A stretch of 64,000 nucleotides of DNA. It comes from Ridgeia piscesae. Its lineage: Eukaryota; Annelida; Polychaeta; Sabellida; Siboglinidae. Position 1 is the first letter of the stretch; each line of letters begins with the position of its first letter. Where the stretch lies: NCBI GenBank assembly GCA_025642075.2, contig JAODUO010000122.1, positions 275,501 to 339,500 of the forward strand, in the 5' to 3' direction. Below the pieces are notes generated by a model. It made no database searches and was not told the origin of the DNA. It saw nothing but the letters and a program-made list of their open reading frames with translations. Shown one piece after another: positions 1-19,128 of this stretch. A program made the position numbers and the translations under genes.

Positions 1-541
1 CCTCGAGCACCAGTCAACCGGGAGACAAAGAAATCAGTTGTCTGAGCTTCTTCTTTGGATGGTTGACTTACCTCGAGCACCAGTCAACCGGGAGACAAAG
101 AAATCAGTTGTCTGAGCTTCTTCTTTGGACGGTTGACTTACCTCGAGCACCAGTCAACCGGGAGACAAAGAAATCAGTTGTCTGAGCTTCTTCTTTGGAC
201 GGTTGACTTACCTCGAGCACCAGTTGACTTACCTCGAGCACCAGTCAACCGGGAGTCAAAGAAATCAGTTGTCTGAGCTTCTTCTTTGGACGGTTGACTT
301 ACCTCGAGCACCAGTCAACCGGGAGACAAAGAAATCAGTTGTCTGAGCTTCTTCTTTGGATGGTTGACTTACCTCGAGCACCAGTCAACCGGGAGACAAA
401 GAAATCAGTTGTCTGAGCTTCTTCTTTGGATGGTTGACTTACCTCGAGCACCAGTCAACCGGGAGACAAAGAAATCAGTTGTCTGAGCTTCTTCTTTGGA
501 CGGTTGACTTACCTTGAGCACCAGTCAACCGGGAGACAAAG
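1..541. repeat. 70-bp minisatellite
   Basis: Direct tandem copies start at 1, 71, 141, 232, 302, 372 and 442. A 21-bp partial copy lies at 211-231, and a broken last copy starts at 512. Copies differ by only one or two bases (for example at the ggaTgg/ggaCgg position). This implies recent expansion or ongoing homogenisation. The array runs off the left edge, so its full length is unknown. Confidence 0.97.
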
Positions 542-597
542 TCGCCAACCGTTCCTGAATAAAGACGAATAACTAGAAATAATAAATCACGACTTAC

Positions 598-5900
<5,303 letters not shown>

Positions 5901-5911
5901 CGTGAGGATTC

Positions 5912-8510
5912 CTGTAAAGTATTAAATACCTTTCTGATTACGTCAAATGTAACTTAATTATGACATTATAAGTCGTTTATTTGCTATAACTCACTGTGAA
6001 ATATATCAAATGAGTAATACTGTTATTGTTAATCAAATACTTGCCAATTTCAAAGGTACATCACAACATCGCGAGTTTGAACATTAATTACATTTTAGTC
6101 AACGAAATAAGTTCTACCGTGGTCGCACTCGTCCGATTAAAATGCCACACTGGCACACTTGTATATTAGCCATTAGTTTGGAAAACATGATCAATTCAAA
6201 TGTCGGACTATGTCACAAATAATGCATGAATTAGTCGCGTTAATAAAAAACATATATGTTGACACTCTATAGCTGCTGTTGTTTACTTGCTAGAGACAAT
6301 CACACTGATGGTGAAACGATACATGTTGGTAACTAGACATTATTCATGGTTGTCCAAGACAGATATACGCAACGATGGCAGCAGCTCAGCGTTCATTATC
6401 TTCTCGGCTCCAAGTACCGCCAACTTGACGGAATCGAGCCATCCACTGCGGTGGTTTCTCCTCCGTTATGACTCCTCCCAAGGTCATTGCTCAGGTCTGG
6501 TGTGCGGTTGGGTCAGTTCGGTAAGGAAGAGAGTCTTCGACGCGTCGAAAACATTTGCCGGGCGATCCTCCCCATCAACGTGATATCTCGGATCACGAAA
6601 ACCTCTCCTTCTGACCAGGGCTTTATGCAGGATCAAATTATTGCCAGTCACACATGTTTTGGTGGACACATGGATATTAACTGCTAAGCCAATTTACAAA
6701 CTGTAAGATGTGTCTGATGACCTGAAATTAACTATACACACATGCCACCATTTACACTCACTTCTAAGGCATAACTGACATAACTATGGTTTTGGAAGAC
6801 CTTTTTTGCTCCTTCATTTTTTACCCGTCTACCAATATATTTCTACCCGTCCATAACTGTTTTTACCCGTCCAAATGACGGGTGGTCGGGTCTTTGCATA
6901 ACGCTATACTTCTGACAGAAGTGTAGTAAGTGCCGCAAAGTTGTTGACCTGCACTCTGAAAACGTCTCTAGTTGTTGAAACTACAGACGACAATCTTCGG
7001 GTGCATCGAACGAAAAGCACGTCTTCAAATTGCTCGACGTGGCGATAGCTGGCGTCGCTGCGGGTGATGGAAGATCAGGATGTGTTTATCAGTAGCGGCT
7101 GACTTTAAAGATGACATGTTTCCGACATCACTGTGTCGTGAGTAACGGTCCGTTTGGCAAGAGCTGGAGCTGGTAATAGAGTTCTCGGAACTTGTCGATG
7201 GCCTCTAACATGTAATTGGGATGTTTTCCGAGCATCAGTTTCCATTGTTAGGCTGTTTTCAAATCGGGTAGCGACAGAGCGCTGGAGTTAATTCCACATC
7301 TATTTATTTATTTCAATTTATTTCATTTTTATCAAATGTTGTGCATGTTCCGAGAAGAATTTCACAACCCCAATTTACTGCTGGGACGTACTTAACAAAT
7401 AATATACGAACTGTTAAGGTTATTACGGTGGGTAGTTATACAAAATACAGAGATAAATTATACTGTGACAGGACACGTATTCTGCATAAATTCTATGTTG
7501 CACTGTGTAACTCAAGCACCTAAGAAGTGTTCACAGCCACGTTCCGTTTAGTCGTAGGGCCTTTTGGTCCCCTGTACAACGAAAGAATTTGTTTGGGAAT
7601 TAACTTGTACTGAATGTTGAATATCTTACAAATGACTTGCAGCTAGAACAAGCCACTTGTATTTTAGCAGTTAAAACACAAAACAGTGTATCGGAGTACC
7701 AGGGATACGTCGACCCTCAGGGTTTATGAAGCAGGCTTTATGGGAGGATAAGCCTCGATTACACAGACTCCGTTAGATGGCAGCATTGTTTATCCCCGTC
7801 GTGTCACAGAAAAGACGATAGGACCGCTTATAACCGCTCCGCCATGGCTGTTGGCGATCAATGAGTAGTCTAGCGCGGCGACGGACAAAGCAGGCTAGTG
7901 CGATCAAGCGTGACCCGCGCGTGGCCACGTCGTGGGCAATCAAGCGTGGGCCAACGTTAACCCCCATTTGTTTCATATACGATAATCAAACGATTGCTAA
8001 AAACAGCCCGCTGGTCCCCACAACACGATGAATAGACCAACTGTGCCTCAGGGGCCGTATGCATGGCATAGAGTCCACGGCTAAGCTGTCCATGTTTAAT
8101 GACTCGCTGTGCCTGTTCGTTATTACGTTTTGTCACGTCTACTTCTCGTTGGCCCGTAAACATCATGGGCGTAGCTCAAAGGACGACGACTGTAAATAGT
8201 GAACAGATTGCGAAGCGAATGACACTCACCGACACCGTGTTACTGTTAAGCGGACATAATTCCGACGACAAGCAACTCAACAAGGCTGCACAAAATGTCC
8301 ACGCACTCGCTTTGAGTCACATTTTAACTGCATATCGATGACCGATGTTTAGTTAGCACAACTCTCGTACGCGGTGCGTTGGCCCGTAAAAACTACCCGC
8401 TTTGTCGGTCCTCTTGAAAGGGTGACCCAGATGTCTAGATATCACTCCCGAAGCTCAGTGTACGTGTGTTCCTATTAGTATCGGGGAGGTTTGTGCAGAA
8501 GTCACGTGCC
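5912..8510. other. Intergenic, no gene recognised
   Basis: Upstream of the HEPN-like start codon. Short open frames occur on both strands around 6287-6687 and 7957-8341, but none has convincing splice sites or a family I know. Part of this stretch could hold 5' UTR exons or the promoter of the HEPN-like gene. I could not locate a TATA box. Confidence 0.5.
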
Positions 8511-8530
8511 AAATGCGTGTGCGTGGCATT

Positions 8531-8632
8531 GTGTGCGTGTGCGTGTGCGTGTGCGTGTGCGTGTGCGTGTGCGTGTGCGTGTGCGTGTGCGTGTGCGTGT
8601 GCGTGTGCGTGTGCGTGTGCGTGTGCGTGTTT
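8531..8632. repeat. (GTGCGT)n microsatellite
   Basis: About 17 near-perfect hexamers. The several open frames over this stretch (Val-Arg, Ala-Cys, His-Thr, Ala-His) are repeat artefacts. Confidence 0.97.
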
Positions 8633-8978
8633 ATGTGTTTTCGGTAGTACAATCGTCATTTCGTAAATGCTTGGAGCAACAAACCACAACACAAAGACGA
8701 CGATTCGTCTACTCACGCGAGATGGCTGTCAAAGCTAATATCACATAAAAATTTCGGTCTGGTATGATCAATTGTATTATGTCGATCGCATATGATCGCA
8801 ATTTTTGCATAATGTTTACTCTCCAATTAGACGTGTAAGTTCTGAAGAGTGCTGCCCTCTTCTGATCGTTGTAGTAACATCGTCCAAACTGGCATGTACA
8901 TCAGAACGGAAAGTACAAATCGCTTAATACATAGTTTATGCAAAAATGTAGATACATCGATTATTGGTTGGTAGGCGA

Positions 8979-8980
<2 letters not shown>

Positions 8981-9054
<74 letters not shown>
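8981..9054. repeat. (TA)n microsatellite
   Basis: Pure AT dinucleotide tract of about 74 bp. Confidence 0.97.
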
Positions 9055-9057
<3 letters not shown>

Positions 9058-9561
9058 CCTATATACTAACGTAATACTATAAAACAGGGGATCCGTAGCG
9101 TTTCTGGATGGAGAGAAAATAAGTTTCTTCGAATAATTCAATGGGCCACACAGTTAGCATTGAATACTGTGAATACTGGTTGAATAGTGATAATCGGTTA
9201 TCAGAATCCAGTTCTGTGTGGCACACTGACATAGCCCATGAAACATATTATGTCTCTAATACAATGTTTGTGGTAAACTTGAAGCGTGATATTAATACAT
9301 TGTAAATTGTTTCATTGTGTACTTTTATTATTAGAACTTTGGTATACGTACATTTGCAGATATTTTCAAATTGAAGGTTTCCGATGTTTTTATATCCATC
9401 ATAACGTATCTTTTATCAAAGTTAGTATTCCGTAGTAAGATAGGATACGTCATATACAAAACAATACTGGCAGCCAAACGTCTCCTCCGAATTAACTTAG
9501 CTTGGCCAGAACATGTCATTTCACACTAAGTCAATATACATCACGCATACTGCAATCATAG

Positions 9562-9990
9562 AGAGCAGACGTCACATCCAAGGTAACCCTGACAGTCACA
9601 CGTCACACCAACCATGCCAGCAGATGTCACATCCAAGATAACTCAGACGATCACACGTCACACCATGCCAACATACGTCACATCCAAGGTAACCCTGGTG
9701 GTCACACGTCACACCATGCCAGCAGATGACACATGCAAGATAACCCAGGCGATGACACGTCACACCATGCCAGCAGATGTCACGTCAAAGGTAACCAGCC
9801 ATCACGCGTGCCAGGAGACATAGCTATCAAGATAACACAGGCAATCACACGTCACATCGTGCATGTATACATCATATCCAAGGTAACGCATGCAATCACT
9901 GTGCCGACAGACGTCATATTCAAGTTAACCGAGTCGACCAGATGTCACGTCGAATGTAATGCCATGTCCAAGGTAAACGTAGGGCCCAAG
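9562..9990. repeat. Degenerate 51-bp minisatellite
   Basis: Copies starting at 9613, 9664, 9715 and 9766 share catgccagcagatgtcacat and a cacacgtcacac end. Flanking copies back to 9562 and on to about 9990 are more decayed. Because 51 is a multiple of three, a plus-strand frame stays open with 17-residue periodicity (MPADVTSKITQ...). I see no sign that it is a gene. Confidence 0.85.
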
Positions 9991-10694
9991 GACCCAAGCC
10001 CTGCAGACGTTACCGCTTGGAAGCACTCGAGGCAAGCAGGAAAACACTCCAGGCCAGCAGACACCAACTCCAAGGCATGCCAGATCGGCACACGTGTCAC
10101 GTTCAATTGCCTCGGGGCAGCAGATGTCACGCTCAAAGAACCTGGGCCAGTAGAAGCCACCCAGGCCAGCAGGTGGATCATTCCAAGCATCGACGGCCTT
10201 ACTTACAACATGTATATCGTCTACTGCCTTTGAAACTTGACCACTGCGGTCCCATGAGCCGGCCGAGTGCGGCGATCACAGGCAGGAGCGTGCATTTTCC
10301 TAACATCCAGGTCCTGTGTTAGTCGATATTTGTGACGGCTGTCCGCCTTCTGCCGACAATACAAACAAGTGTTTAAAAGATGGACGAACTCAGAGTCCTA
10401 TTATGAGGGAATAGAAATTAATTTTACTTGGGCTATGCATATTGATAACAGCAGTAAGCTGCCGTAAGGAAAAAAACAATCAAACAATCAAAATTATCGG
10501 GCTACTAGATTTCCTGAAAATTTTGAAAGCCTACAAGAATTGCTACTGGGCAAATCACCTAACATCTCCATCTCGAGTGATATGCCTTTCGGCAGTCGTC
10601 AAGCTGGGAACACCAGGTTACTTTGCAAATGTTATTACCCACACGGCGAAGTATTTAGTTGTGTAAAACGAAATTCATAGCGATGGTATTAAAG

Positions 10695-10697
<3 letters not shown>

Positions 10698-10780
<83 letters not shown>

Positions 10781-10782
10781 TC
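10698..10782. repeat. (TA)n followed by (CA)n
   Basis: About 72 bp of TA passing into a short ACACACAC run. Confidence 0.95.
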
Positions 10783-11215
10783 CATGCATGTCAACGTGTT
10801 ATCGATCGTCATGTTTTATCGTAAGACAACAAGTTTGGTGCTTAGTTGTGTCAGCCGGATCACCAGACTAACTAACACAACACCGTTGAGATATCGTTGA
10901 TTTCAGTTTAACCCCTATAGGTGTTTGAGAAACAATATACTGTTAACGTCGTCGCATAAATATATCACTTATTATGGGACAAACCAACGCGTGACATGTA
11001 ATGGGCTGTCTCGCCTCGGTTGTCCGAGGAAAGTCTCGCGAATCGAAATATGTCGTATGACTGTAGTTGAAAGAAAGAAGAAAAACGATCCAGTAATATG
11101 TGGTAAATGTCTCTGTCTCTGTCTCTGGTACCGAGAACATGTCGCTGCATGTTTTGACGTCTACTCATTCAATCAGCCTATTCTTACGGCCACTGCGCTG
11201 TCTCGCTTACGTTTA

Positions 11216-11672
11216 TCCGGGCGTTATAAATGATCCGGTTGACATTTCTGCGCATGCACGATAAATGTCAAATCGTCAATGTGCAGCGAAACGCAAAACA
11301 GTTATGGTACACATACCACGGGCTGTTTGTTAACTCTCATGTGGTGATTGTTGTGAAGAGTTGCTTAAAATGTCATTCAATACATAACAAATTACGTTTG
11401 TTTAAATCAATATCACGGATTATGTCGCACTGCAGTCAGGTGATTTACGCTTGCTATCAAAATATGCCTCAAAACCAGTTTGCCTCGTGTTAAATTTCGC
11501 CAAATAATTTTGCTGAAAGGTTATCTACGTCCTTTTGCTTATAGTGGTAGATATATATCAGACTAAAGATGTATTTAATATGAGATTCAGCGGGAAACGT
11601 TAATGGTAACTAATGGCAACGACTGACTTGCGCATGCGCAGAAACGTCACCCGGGTAGTTTTAACGCCCGGA
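11216..11672. mobile_element. Inverted-repeat element (MITE-like), 457 bp
   Basis: The left end (11216-11259, tccgggcgttataaatgatc then tttctgcgcatgc) is the reverse complement of the right end (11630-11672), with a few mismatches. The interior has no coding capacity. Fragments of the same family occur at about 23490-23532 and 52489-52600, so it is dispersed. The transposase superfamily cannot be told from this. Confidence 0.75.
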
Positions 11673-11736
11673 AATGACAGCTACAGAGCTACAGTGCTAC
11701 CGACCATAGTTCACCGTGATCACCGCAATTGTGCCG

Positions 11737-11958
11737 TTACCTTCCTACATTCTCCCTGCGATCTTGTGTCATCACCACTAACATCATGAATACCATTGCA
11801 CCGATGAGCAGCAACGCTCCTAAAGCGACAATTCCTGCTCCAAGCTTCGTAACAGACGCGATAAAGTCGAAGATACCCATGGGTGTATGCAGCACCGCCG
11901 CATGTACGTGAGATGTACTGGCTGAAAATAGAATGCCAACTACCATCCTAATGTACAT
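11737..11958 (-). CDS. Putative small membrane protein (73 aa)
   Basis: The frame starts at ATG 11958 (or Met at 11946). It reads a hydrophobic signal-like start ([16 protein letters not shown]), then a second hydrophobic segment of about 24 residues ([20 protein letters not shown]). It ends in a basic tail (QDRRENVGR) and TAA. A TTTTCAG acceptor inside the first segment and an AAG|GTAACG donor at the stop mean it could instead be an internal exon. I recognise no family. A CA-rich microsatellite lies just upstream of the start. Confidence 0.35.
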   Translation of the reverse strand: MYIRMVVGILFSASTSHVHAAVLHTPMGIFDFIASVTKLGAGIVALGALLLIGAMVFMMLVVMTQDRRENVGR

Positions 11959-11984
11959 CGCGAAGAAGACGTGAGTGAGAGCTG

Positions 11985-12066
11985 GACACGCACGCACATG
12001 CATGCTCGCACGCACGCACGCACGCACGCAAGCACGCACCCACGCACACACAGACCCATAAACACA

Positions 12067-12111
<45 letters not shown>

Positions 12112-12145
12112 GCACGCACGCACGCACGCAGACAGACAGACAGGA
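11985..12145. repeat. Compound (CACG)n/(CA)n/(GACA)n microsatellite
   Basis: Runs of GCAC, then about 34 bp of CA, then GCAC again, then GACA. It lies directly upstream of the putative membrane-protein frame. Confidence 0.95.
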
Positions 12146-12819
12146 TAGACACACAGGCTGTCAGACAAACAGACATCCTGAGTTTCACTGAAATTAACTC
12201 AGTAACCAAGATTAACACAGTTTTAAAATATTCAAGTCGGCATTAGCATTATGTATATTTGTAAACCTTTAATTGCAAATGATGCTACGTAAAACCGATA
12301 CATTAATAATAATTTGTATAGTAACTCGTAACGTATTTTTCACGTTGTTTAGTTCACTAACTTTATGACGTCAGAACCGTACAATTCGCGCATTACATCG
12401 ACACAGGCGTTAGAAACTATACATTGAAAACACCGCTTGTACGCAGGATGATTCTAGTTTTAAATCAATCCGTAAAAAGTCAATAACCAATAAATAAAAC
12501 AAATTCGTCTCATTTTACACGACTGAATACTTCCTGAGCTATAGGTATTTTACTTGTCAAGTTTGTTTCTTGCTGTAATGACTCCAGTCTAAAGTTAGTG
12601 TAGCCGGTCAGTACACCATTAACCACCAACCTGCTTGTCAGTGAGTCTCACTGCCGACTGCGCACGTACTTGCTGGTACGACGTACGTCGCCAGCGTTGA
12701 GACGTTTTACGTGCGAAGGTTATTGTGTTGCTGTTGCATTCGCTAGATGTCGCAAGTGTCGATTTCATTTGCGCACGCATTTTACCGGAACTCGTTCTGA
12801 GTCATTCGAACACCATTTA

Positions 12820-13245
12820 GTCTCGCTTAACCGACTGTCGGTCAGCTGCGGAACTACGCCGAGAAGACAGTCTGGTGACTTTGCTGCCTTTAGAATAGTA
12901 TCCGTGTGGGGCTAAACAAATCTCCCATCTCACGGATACTGTTTAATCCTGCCGAAATTCCTATTTTATAAACAATAGGACATTTGAATTTTCTATTTAT
13001 TTTTGTGCTAGTATAAGTTTAATTTTGAATATATTTTATAATACAGCATTATCTGATAAAAAGGATCGTTATTTAATTTGTTATTTCAAATTCGGTCTGA
13101 GAACCAATCAGCGTCTCTACCCTAATCTAGGGTAAAGCCGCCCTGGCGCTTACAACTGCAGCGCATTAATTTCCCAGGCAGAGTCGAGGGGCTAAAAACT
13201 GCTGCCACCTCACGGAGCCTGGGTAATCGAGGCTAAACACCATTA
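12820..13245. repeat. Dispersed repeat with 'ggggctaaaaa...cacggagcctgggtaatcg' end
   Basis: 13008-13090 matches 61137-61217. The end motif at 13186-13235 recurs at 46970-47012 and 61210-61260. The segment gcttaaccgactgtcggtca at 12826 recurs near 46917. I read these as copies of one non-autonomous element with internal differences. Confidence 0.6.
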
Positions 13246-13525
13246 AGATGGTTGTGTATGCTATGTTTATTATTTGTAATGCGACGGCCACAATAATAAT
13301 TAAATATAGATTAGGCATTTTTAGTCATCATATAAAAACTGTTGTAATTTGTTTGTTTTTTCTATTAAATGTATTGATGTATATTTATTTATTATTTTAT
13401 GAACGCTGCAAACGAATTTGGCTTCCGGAACAATACAATTTTATTGTGCTGTAATGTATTGTATTAGGGCCTTGTTTCATCTAAGCAGGTTTTCTGTTCC
13501 TACGTTCCCCGTGTTCGGAGTAGAT

Positions 13526-13730
13526 GCGTGCGCAGACACACGCACACGCACACGCACACGCACACGCACACGCACACGCACACGCACACGCACACGCACA
13601 CGCACACGCACACGCACACGCACACGCACACGCACACGCACACGCACACGCACACGCACACGCACACGCACACGCACACGCACACGCACACGCACACGCA
13701 CACGCACACGCACACGCACACGCACACGCG
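13526..13730. repeat. (CACACG)n microsatellite
   Basis: About 34 uninterrupted hexamers, among the purest long arrays in the window. Every frame over it is open (Thr-Arg, Val-Arg, Ala-His, Thr-His, Cys-Val). Confidence 0.98.
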
Positions 13731-14189
13731 AATACTAGAGAATGCGGAAAGACGACTCTGAAGCTTTATTCCGGAAATATCGTAATGCCAAAAAATTTAT
13801 ACTCAATAATCCGTGAAAAACAAAACTTCACTCATCGTCAAGTAACTGCCGTGTTTCGCCAGTCTTCGCTTCATTGGACCTACTTGAATACTGGTTTCTG
13901 CGTCTCCTGTAGGTCTAGTTAATGGTAGATACACGATTTTTGAAAATATAATCTGTGTATGGCCTCGATATTGTCAAGACGTTTGAAAATATTACGCTCG
14001 CAGTTGCATCACCCCATTAGCATAGGCTTCCAACTGCTGTCAAAATAGAAATTCCCCAAAAGACACGGTGCAAATCGTAGATGTGGTGAGTGCACATGAA
14101 GACAGAGAATCTGTCCACAACAGAAAAGTGGTAAAATTGGTATGTGAGAATGAAGTGAGAGACCAAGAGAGTGAACGAGAGATCGAGAG

Positions 14190-14446
14190 AGGGGTGACGG
14201 TGATTGTGGCTGAGATGGAGAGAGGGAGAGAGAGAGAGAGGGGGGTGACGGTGAATGTGGCTGAGAGAGAGAGAAAAGGGGGGTGACGGTGAATGTGGCT
14301 TAGAGAGAGAGAGAGAGGGGGTGACGGTGAATGTGGCTGAGAGAGAGAGAGAGAGAGGGGGTGACGGTGAATGTGGCTGAGAGAGAGAGAGAGGGGGTGA
14401 CGGTGAATGTGGCTGAGAGAGAGAGGGGGTGACGGTGAATGTGGCT

Positions 14447-14480
<34 letters not shown>

Positions 14481-14507
14481 GAGAGAGGGGAGGTGACGGT
14501 GAATGTG

Positions 14508-14542
<35 letters not shown>

Positions 14543-14606
14543 GTGACGGTGAATGTGGCTGAGAGAGAGAGAGAGAGGGGAGGTGACGGTGAATGTGGCT
14601 GAGATT
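14190..14606. repeat. GA-rich minisatellite with 20-bp core
   Basis: About ten copies of a core close to ggtgacggtgaatgtggctg, separated by (GA)n runs of variable length. The 238-residue Ser/Leu/Pro/His-rich minus-strand frame here is produced by the repeat. A possible origin is a single gene fragment amplified together with its flanking GA tract. Confidence 0.93.
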
Positions 14607-17380
14607 GGGGGTGGTGTTAGAGCAAATATGTTTAGATACCCCCTCCAAAAGATGGAGATGGTCTTTCTGAGTGGGGAAATAACTGTTGTTTGTCATCTGG
14701 TCGATGCTAACCCCCATGTACATACCCCTTGAAACTAAGGCCCCTCTAAAAGGCATTTTGGCCTGGAAAATTATCTAAAATAGAATATAATAACTTAGAA
14801 AATGAGTATAACACATTTCAAATATTTGTAATAAGGAACAGACATGTAGTTGTATACAATAAACATGGTATATAGACATATTAGTGATATATTGCTACCT
14901 TAATTTAGGTTAATACTGTTTAAAGTGAGAGTCATTACTAACAATGGCTACTATTAGGCCATGGCACTGTATATATGTACAGTAGCTGATATCAATGGTC
15001 TGGCTAAATGAATCCAGAATAACTGCTGCATTCAGAGTCATATTAATATATTGTTCAAAAAAAAGTATCAAATTGACCACATAATTATTGATCTGGTATT
15101 GATCCAGTAGTCCTTTAATAGATAAAACATGTCACTTATTTTTATGGTAGAGAAAGAGATGTGTCATGAGCATAACGAACCCCATGTAGAGACGTTATAC
15201 TTAGTTTCCTTCATCTATACCTGTTGCTGCAATATACCCATCAAGTGCATCACCTGGTGTGAGTTGGCCATCAAATGTCTTAAGTGTGTCCAAGTCTTTA
15301 ATTCTCCCCTTATTTATTGATAGATTAGCAATGTTCCTTATCATGCAGGCGTTGTGTCTTTCTGTCTTGTGTTCCATATCAACATAATTGTTGATATCCT
15401 GTCTCATTTTATTATCACACAGACATCCAACCAGCCAGAAAGACCATGGCTCTCGTCGGTCAATCAGATATGTTGCCTTGGATTAAATTCCACTAAAGAT
15501 GCTCCGGCAAGCTGCTTGGCTTCTTGTCTAGAGCTCTTAGTTTACGAAGCCAACATTCCTCTCAGCACCCAAACTGTTGGTGGGTGCCTTCTCTAGCTTC
15601 TGTGTGTCCATATGGGAAACTGAATACTCCGCAGACTTATTATAGTTCCAAACGTTAAACACCCCCCTTTTGCTACTGGAAGCCAGCTGCCAATTTGGGC
15701 ATAAAATCTTCAGAACCTTTAGCACTTGGGGTCAAAGATTCTGGTACCATGGCTATGGCAACACATATGTCCTGATCGTACCACGCATGCTTGAACCTCC
15801 CAGTGGGCTTAAATTTGAAGGTTATCTTTCAAGAGAATAGTTGCATGCATCTGTATATGTCAGCTCCTGGGACAGCCTTTGTAACGTTAAGATGACCTTG
15901 GTACATGCAGTACAGGAATGATTCAACCAGATGTAGCACAATTAGAGCCCCTGCACTGGATATAATCTTAAAGAGGTCCAAACCGAAGAAGCTTCTGATG
16001 ATGGAGGCTAACTAGTTCGGGACATTCTCGTACTTCTGCAGGCAAAATGCCAAATCATCCACATGATAGGTCGGCTAACTACACAGGTCGCCGACAAGCG
16101 ATTGAAATGCTCATCTTTCAGATTGATAGACTTGTTTTGTCGTACGGCTATGTGGGAGTCAAATTTATTTGATTTATCCCATGGCATGTGGAAAAGGATA
16201 TGATTCATGAGCCGACTCAGAGATTCAAGGGCTTGCTCGGTGACACCTGTAACGGTTGTTGTTGCGTTGACCAGAATTTTGTGTAGGTATTAACTGTCTA
16301 CCTACACATTCTGAATTTCTGTCTATTGCCTTATGATAACACGGTTAAACATCAATGTTGGGTGTACATTGCAGAATAGACGGTTATGCTCTGAGTATAA
16401 AGTTTCCGCTGCAATTTCATCGACAATGAAGTTGTATCCTGTCTAATCTGTTATTACAAAGTCAGTTTTCTCAAAGAGAGATTTAGACTTAACACCACTT
16501 GCTGCCTCATTGAGTTGTTCCTGGATTCTTGCTTCTCGGATTGGTCTATTCTGTTCGATGTTTCTGTTCATCATACTCAGAGTTCATGCTATTCTTGACA
16601 ATCTCGTTTAATGCCAGAGCTTCGAAGCTATTCCCTGCTGATCTGAGACTGCTGGATTCAGACAGAGTGTCCAAATTAATTATGTCTGGCTAGTCGTGTT
16701 ATTTCCAAATTCTTTCAAACCATTTGTTCCCTTTTTGTGGGATGACAGCTGCAGGGGCTCAACGGTCAGGTGGCAGCTCGTTAGCTTATCAACAGTCTCA
16801 TCAAATTAACTCAAAACGATTTGATGTAACTTTTGCTATGACAATCTATAGTTTAAAGTTGTTTTCCATACCAAATAACATATTTTTATTTCTAAGCGAC
16901 TCATGTAATTTATGTTTTATGATTGGCCAGTTCATATTGGCTGTCGCGTACCAACAGGTTTTGTAATAATCTGCGGCAATTAAAATATCAAGGATATCAG
17001 CATAATTTATGTGTGAAATGTATCACCCCACATAAAAAAACACTTAACATTTCTTCAGTTTCGATTAAAGAGGCTATAAAATCAACATCGAACATAATAT
17101 TGACAAACTGAAAGTTGCTTCTGGAAGAGAATTCATGTGGGTATTAGAAATAATTAATATTATTGCTTTGATAATAATTTTAGTGTGAAACACACCCTGA
17201 AACTCTATTGAATGAGAGCATTGGCACACTATTAAACCATTTAAGGGGCATGACTTTCAGAGGGTATGTTAGGATCAAACAACCGGCCAAAAAAGTGTAT
17301 TTTTGTACTCTAGCATAACATGTACATGTTTTCAGAGGGGCGTGTTCCATTAAAAAAAGGAAATTTGCAAAATAACACCA
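14607..17380. other. Gene-poor stretch with a possible decayed coding remnant
   Basis: Mostly AT-rich. On the minus strand between about 16210 and 15200, short frames in changing phase give protein-like segments. Examples are LKDEHFNRLSATCVVSRP near 16110, SHMDTQKLEKAPTNSLGAER near 15590 and LKTFDGQLTPGDALDGYI near 15260. They are separated by stops and shifts. I cannot name the source, and it is not a working gene. Confidence 0.3.
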
Positions 17381-17386
17381 CCCCTT

Positions 17387-18100
<714 letters not shown>

Positions 18101-18245
18101 GAGAATAATAGACAGGTAGGTTATGAATGTGACAGAAGCGAAAGAAATGTACGATGAATGTCCCTGAAAAGAAATAGATCGTGAACACATCTAAGGAGAA
18201 CGACGTGGTGAATATGATGGCGTTTGAACAGACTATGGACATGTA

Positions 18246-18690
18246 TTCTATAGGGCCTGTAAGTGGGTCACGATACATGGCGTGACTCCGCGCGACTGGA
18301 GCTTATTGGGGACTAAGCGAGAATAATTCGCATAATGCACATAATCATAACACATGTATACATTTGGCCCAAACAGGTTGTACTACGCGAAAACTGGCAC
18401 TCTTCATTATTAGTCAAGATCGCCAAAAACAAGTACATGCCGCTATTGCCATGGCAACCACCATAATAATCGATTAAAATTCATGATTTCCGTGATCATT
18501 GTTCCACTGCTTCTGCTTGTAATAATCCTTCGGACAATATAACTGAAATACGGTATTTCGGAACAGTTCGATTATTACGACAAAAACAAAACAAAGTCCT
18601 ATATGTTAACATGGAGTATATGGACCTCCTGCCCCCAAGTGCCCCCAGCCTCGTTTTCGCGCGCGAGACTTGCACGCCCTGGGCGTAAGC
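18246..18690 (+). repeat. Duplicated block, copy 1
   Basis: 18246-18310 matches 20470-20545, and 18330-18690 matches 20815-21175, at a constant spacing near 2.2-2.5 kb. Shared landmarks include gggcctgtaagtgggtcacg, taatcgattaaaattcatga and agcctcgttttcgcgcgcga. Copy 1 lacks the (TA)n-adjacent interior of copy 2. Confidence 0.85.
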
Positions 18691-19070
18691 TATCTGCTTC
18701 TGCTGACATAATTGTGAAGCCGTGCGTACCCATGACATTGTGAGTATGCATCGTTTCTCAGTGTGTTTGACAATAATAAAATGAAGGCTTATTAGTAAGA
18801 AGCAACTTGAAAGATTTTTTATTGTTCCATATTTACTTGTGTTAAGGCATGTATGATAATAAAATATACTAATGTTATCTGCAAACAGTACAGACCGCCC
18901 ATATAAGGCTGCCCTCAAAATCAAAGTGGAGTGGTCTTAAAAGAGAGCTGTTTTGATTTTAAGGGGTATCTGACCAATAAATTCACAAGTCATTTTGCCA
19001 AAAACATAATGAAGAGTTTTAATTATATAAACACATATAAGCAACATAAAACAGGGCAGAAAATAGAGTG

Positions 19071-19084
19071 TTTGTGTGTGTGTG

Positions 19085-19128
<44 letters not shown>

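Noticed and set aside
1..541. CRISPR-like array with 70-bp period
   Set aside because: Whole units are near-identical, with no variable spacer part.
7127..7250. Minus-strand segment QWKLMLGKHPNYMLEAIDKF followed by RELYYQLQLLPNG, protein-like
   Set aside because: An in-frame stop precedes it directly and no acceptor in phase is present. It is only about 40 codons. It may be a relic, but I cannot support a gene.
7957..8341. Open frames on both strands in a CpG-rich stretch
   Set aside because: Neither strand has matching splice sites or a known motif. The composition could equally be promoter-like DNA.
9614..10233. Thr/Val-rich repeat protein
   Set aside because: It follows the 51-bp minisatellite, and its frame changes and the repeat decays without selection for frame.
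13418..13922. Several overlapping Thr-Arg, Ala-His, Cys-Val frames
   Set aside because: Products of the (CACACG)n array. All frames on both strands are open.
14040..14756. 238-codon Ser/Leu/Pro/His frame
   Set aside because: It follows the GA minisatellite and its 20-bp core. The flanks outside the repeat show no splice sites or recognised protein.
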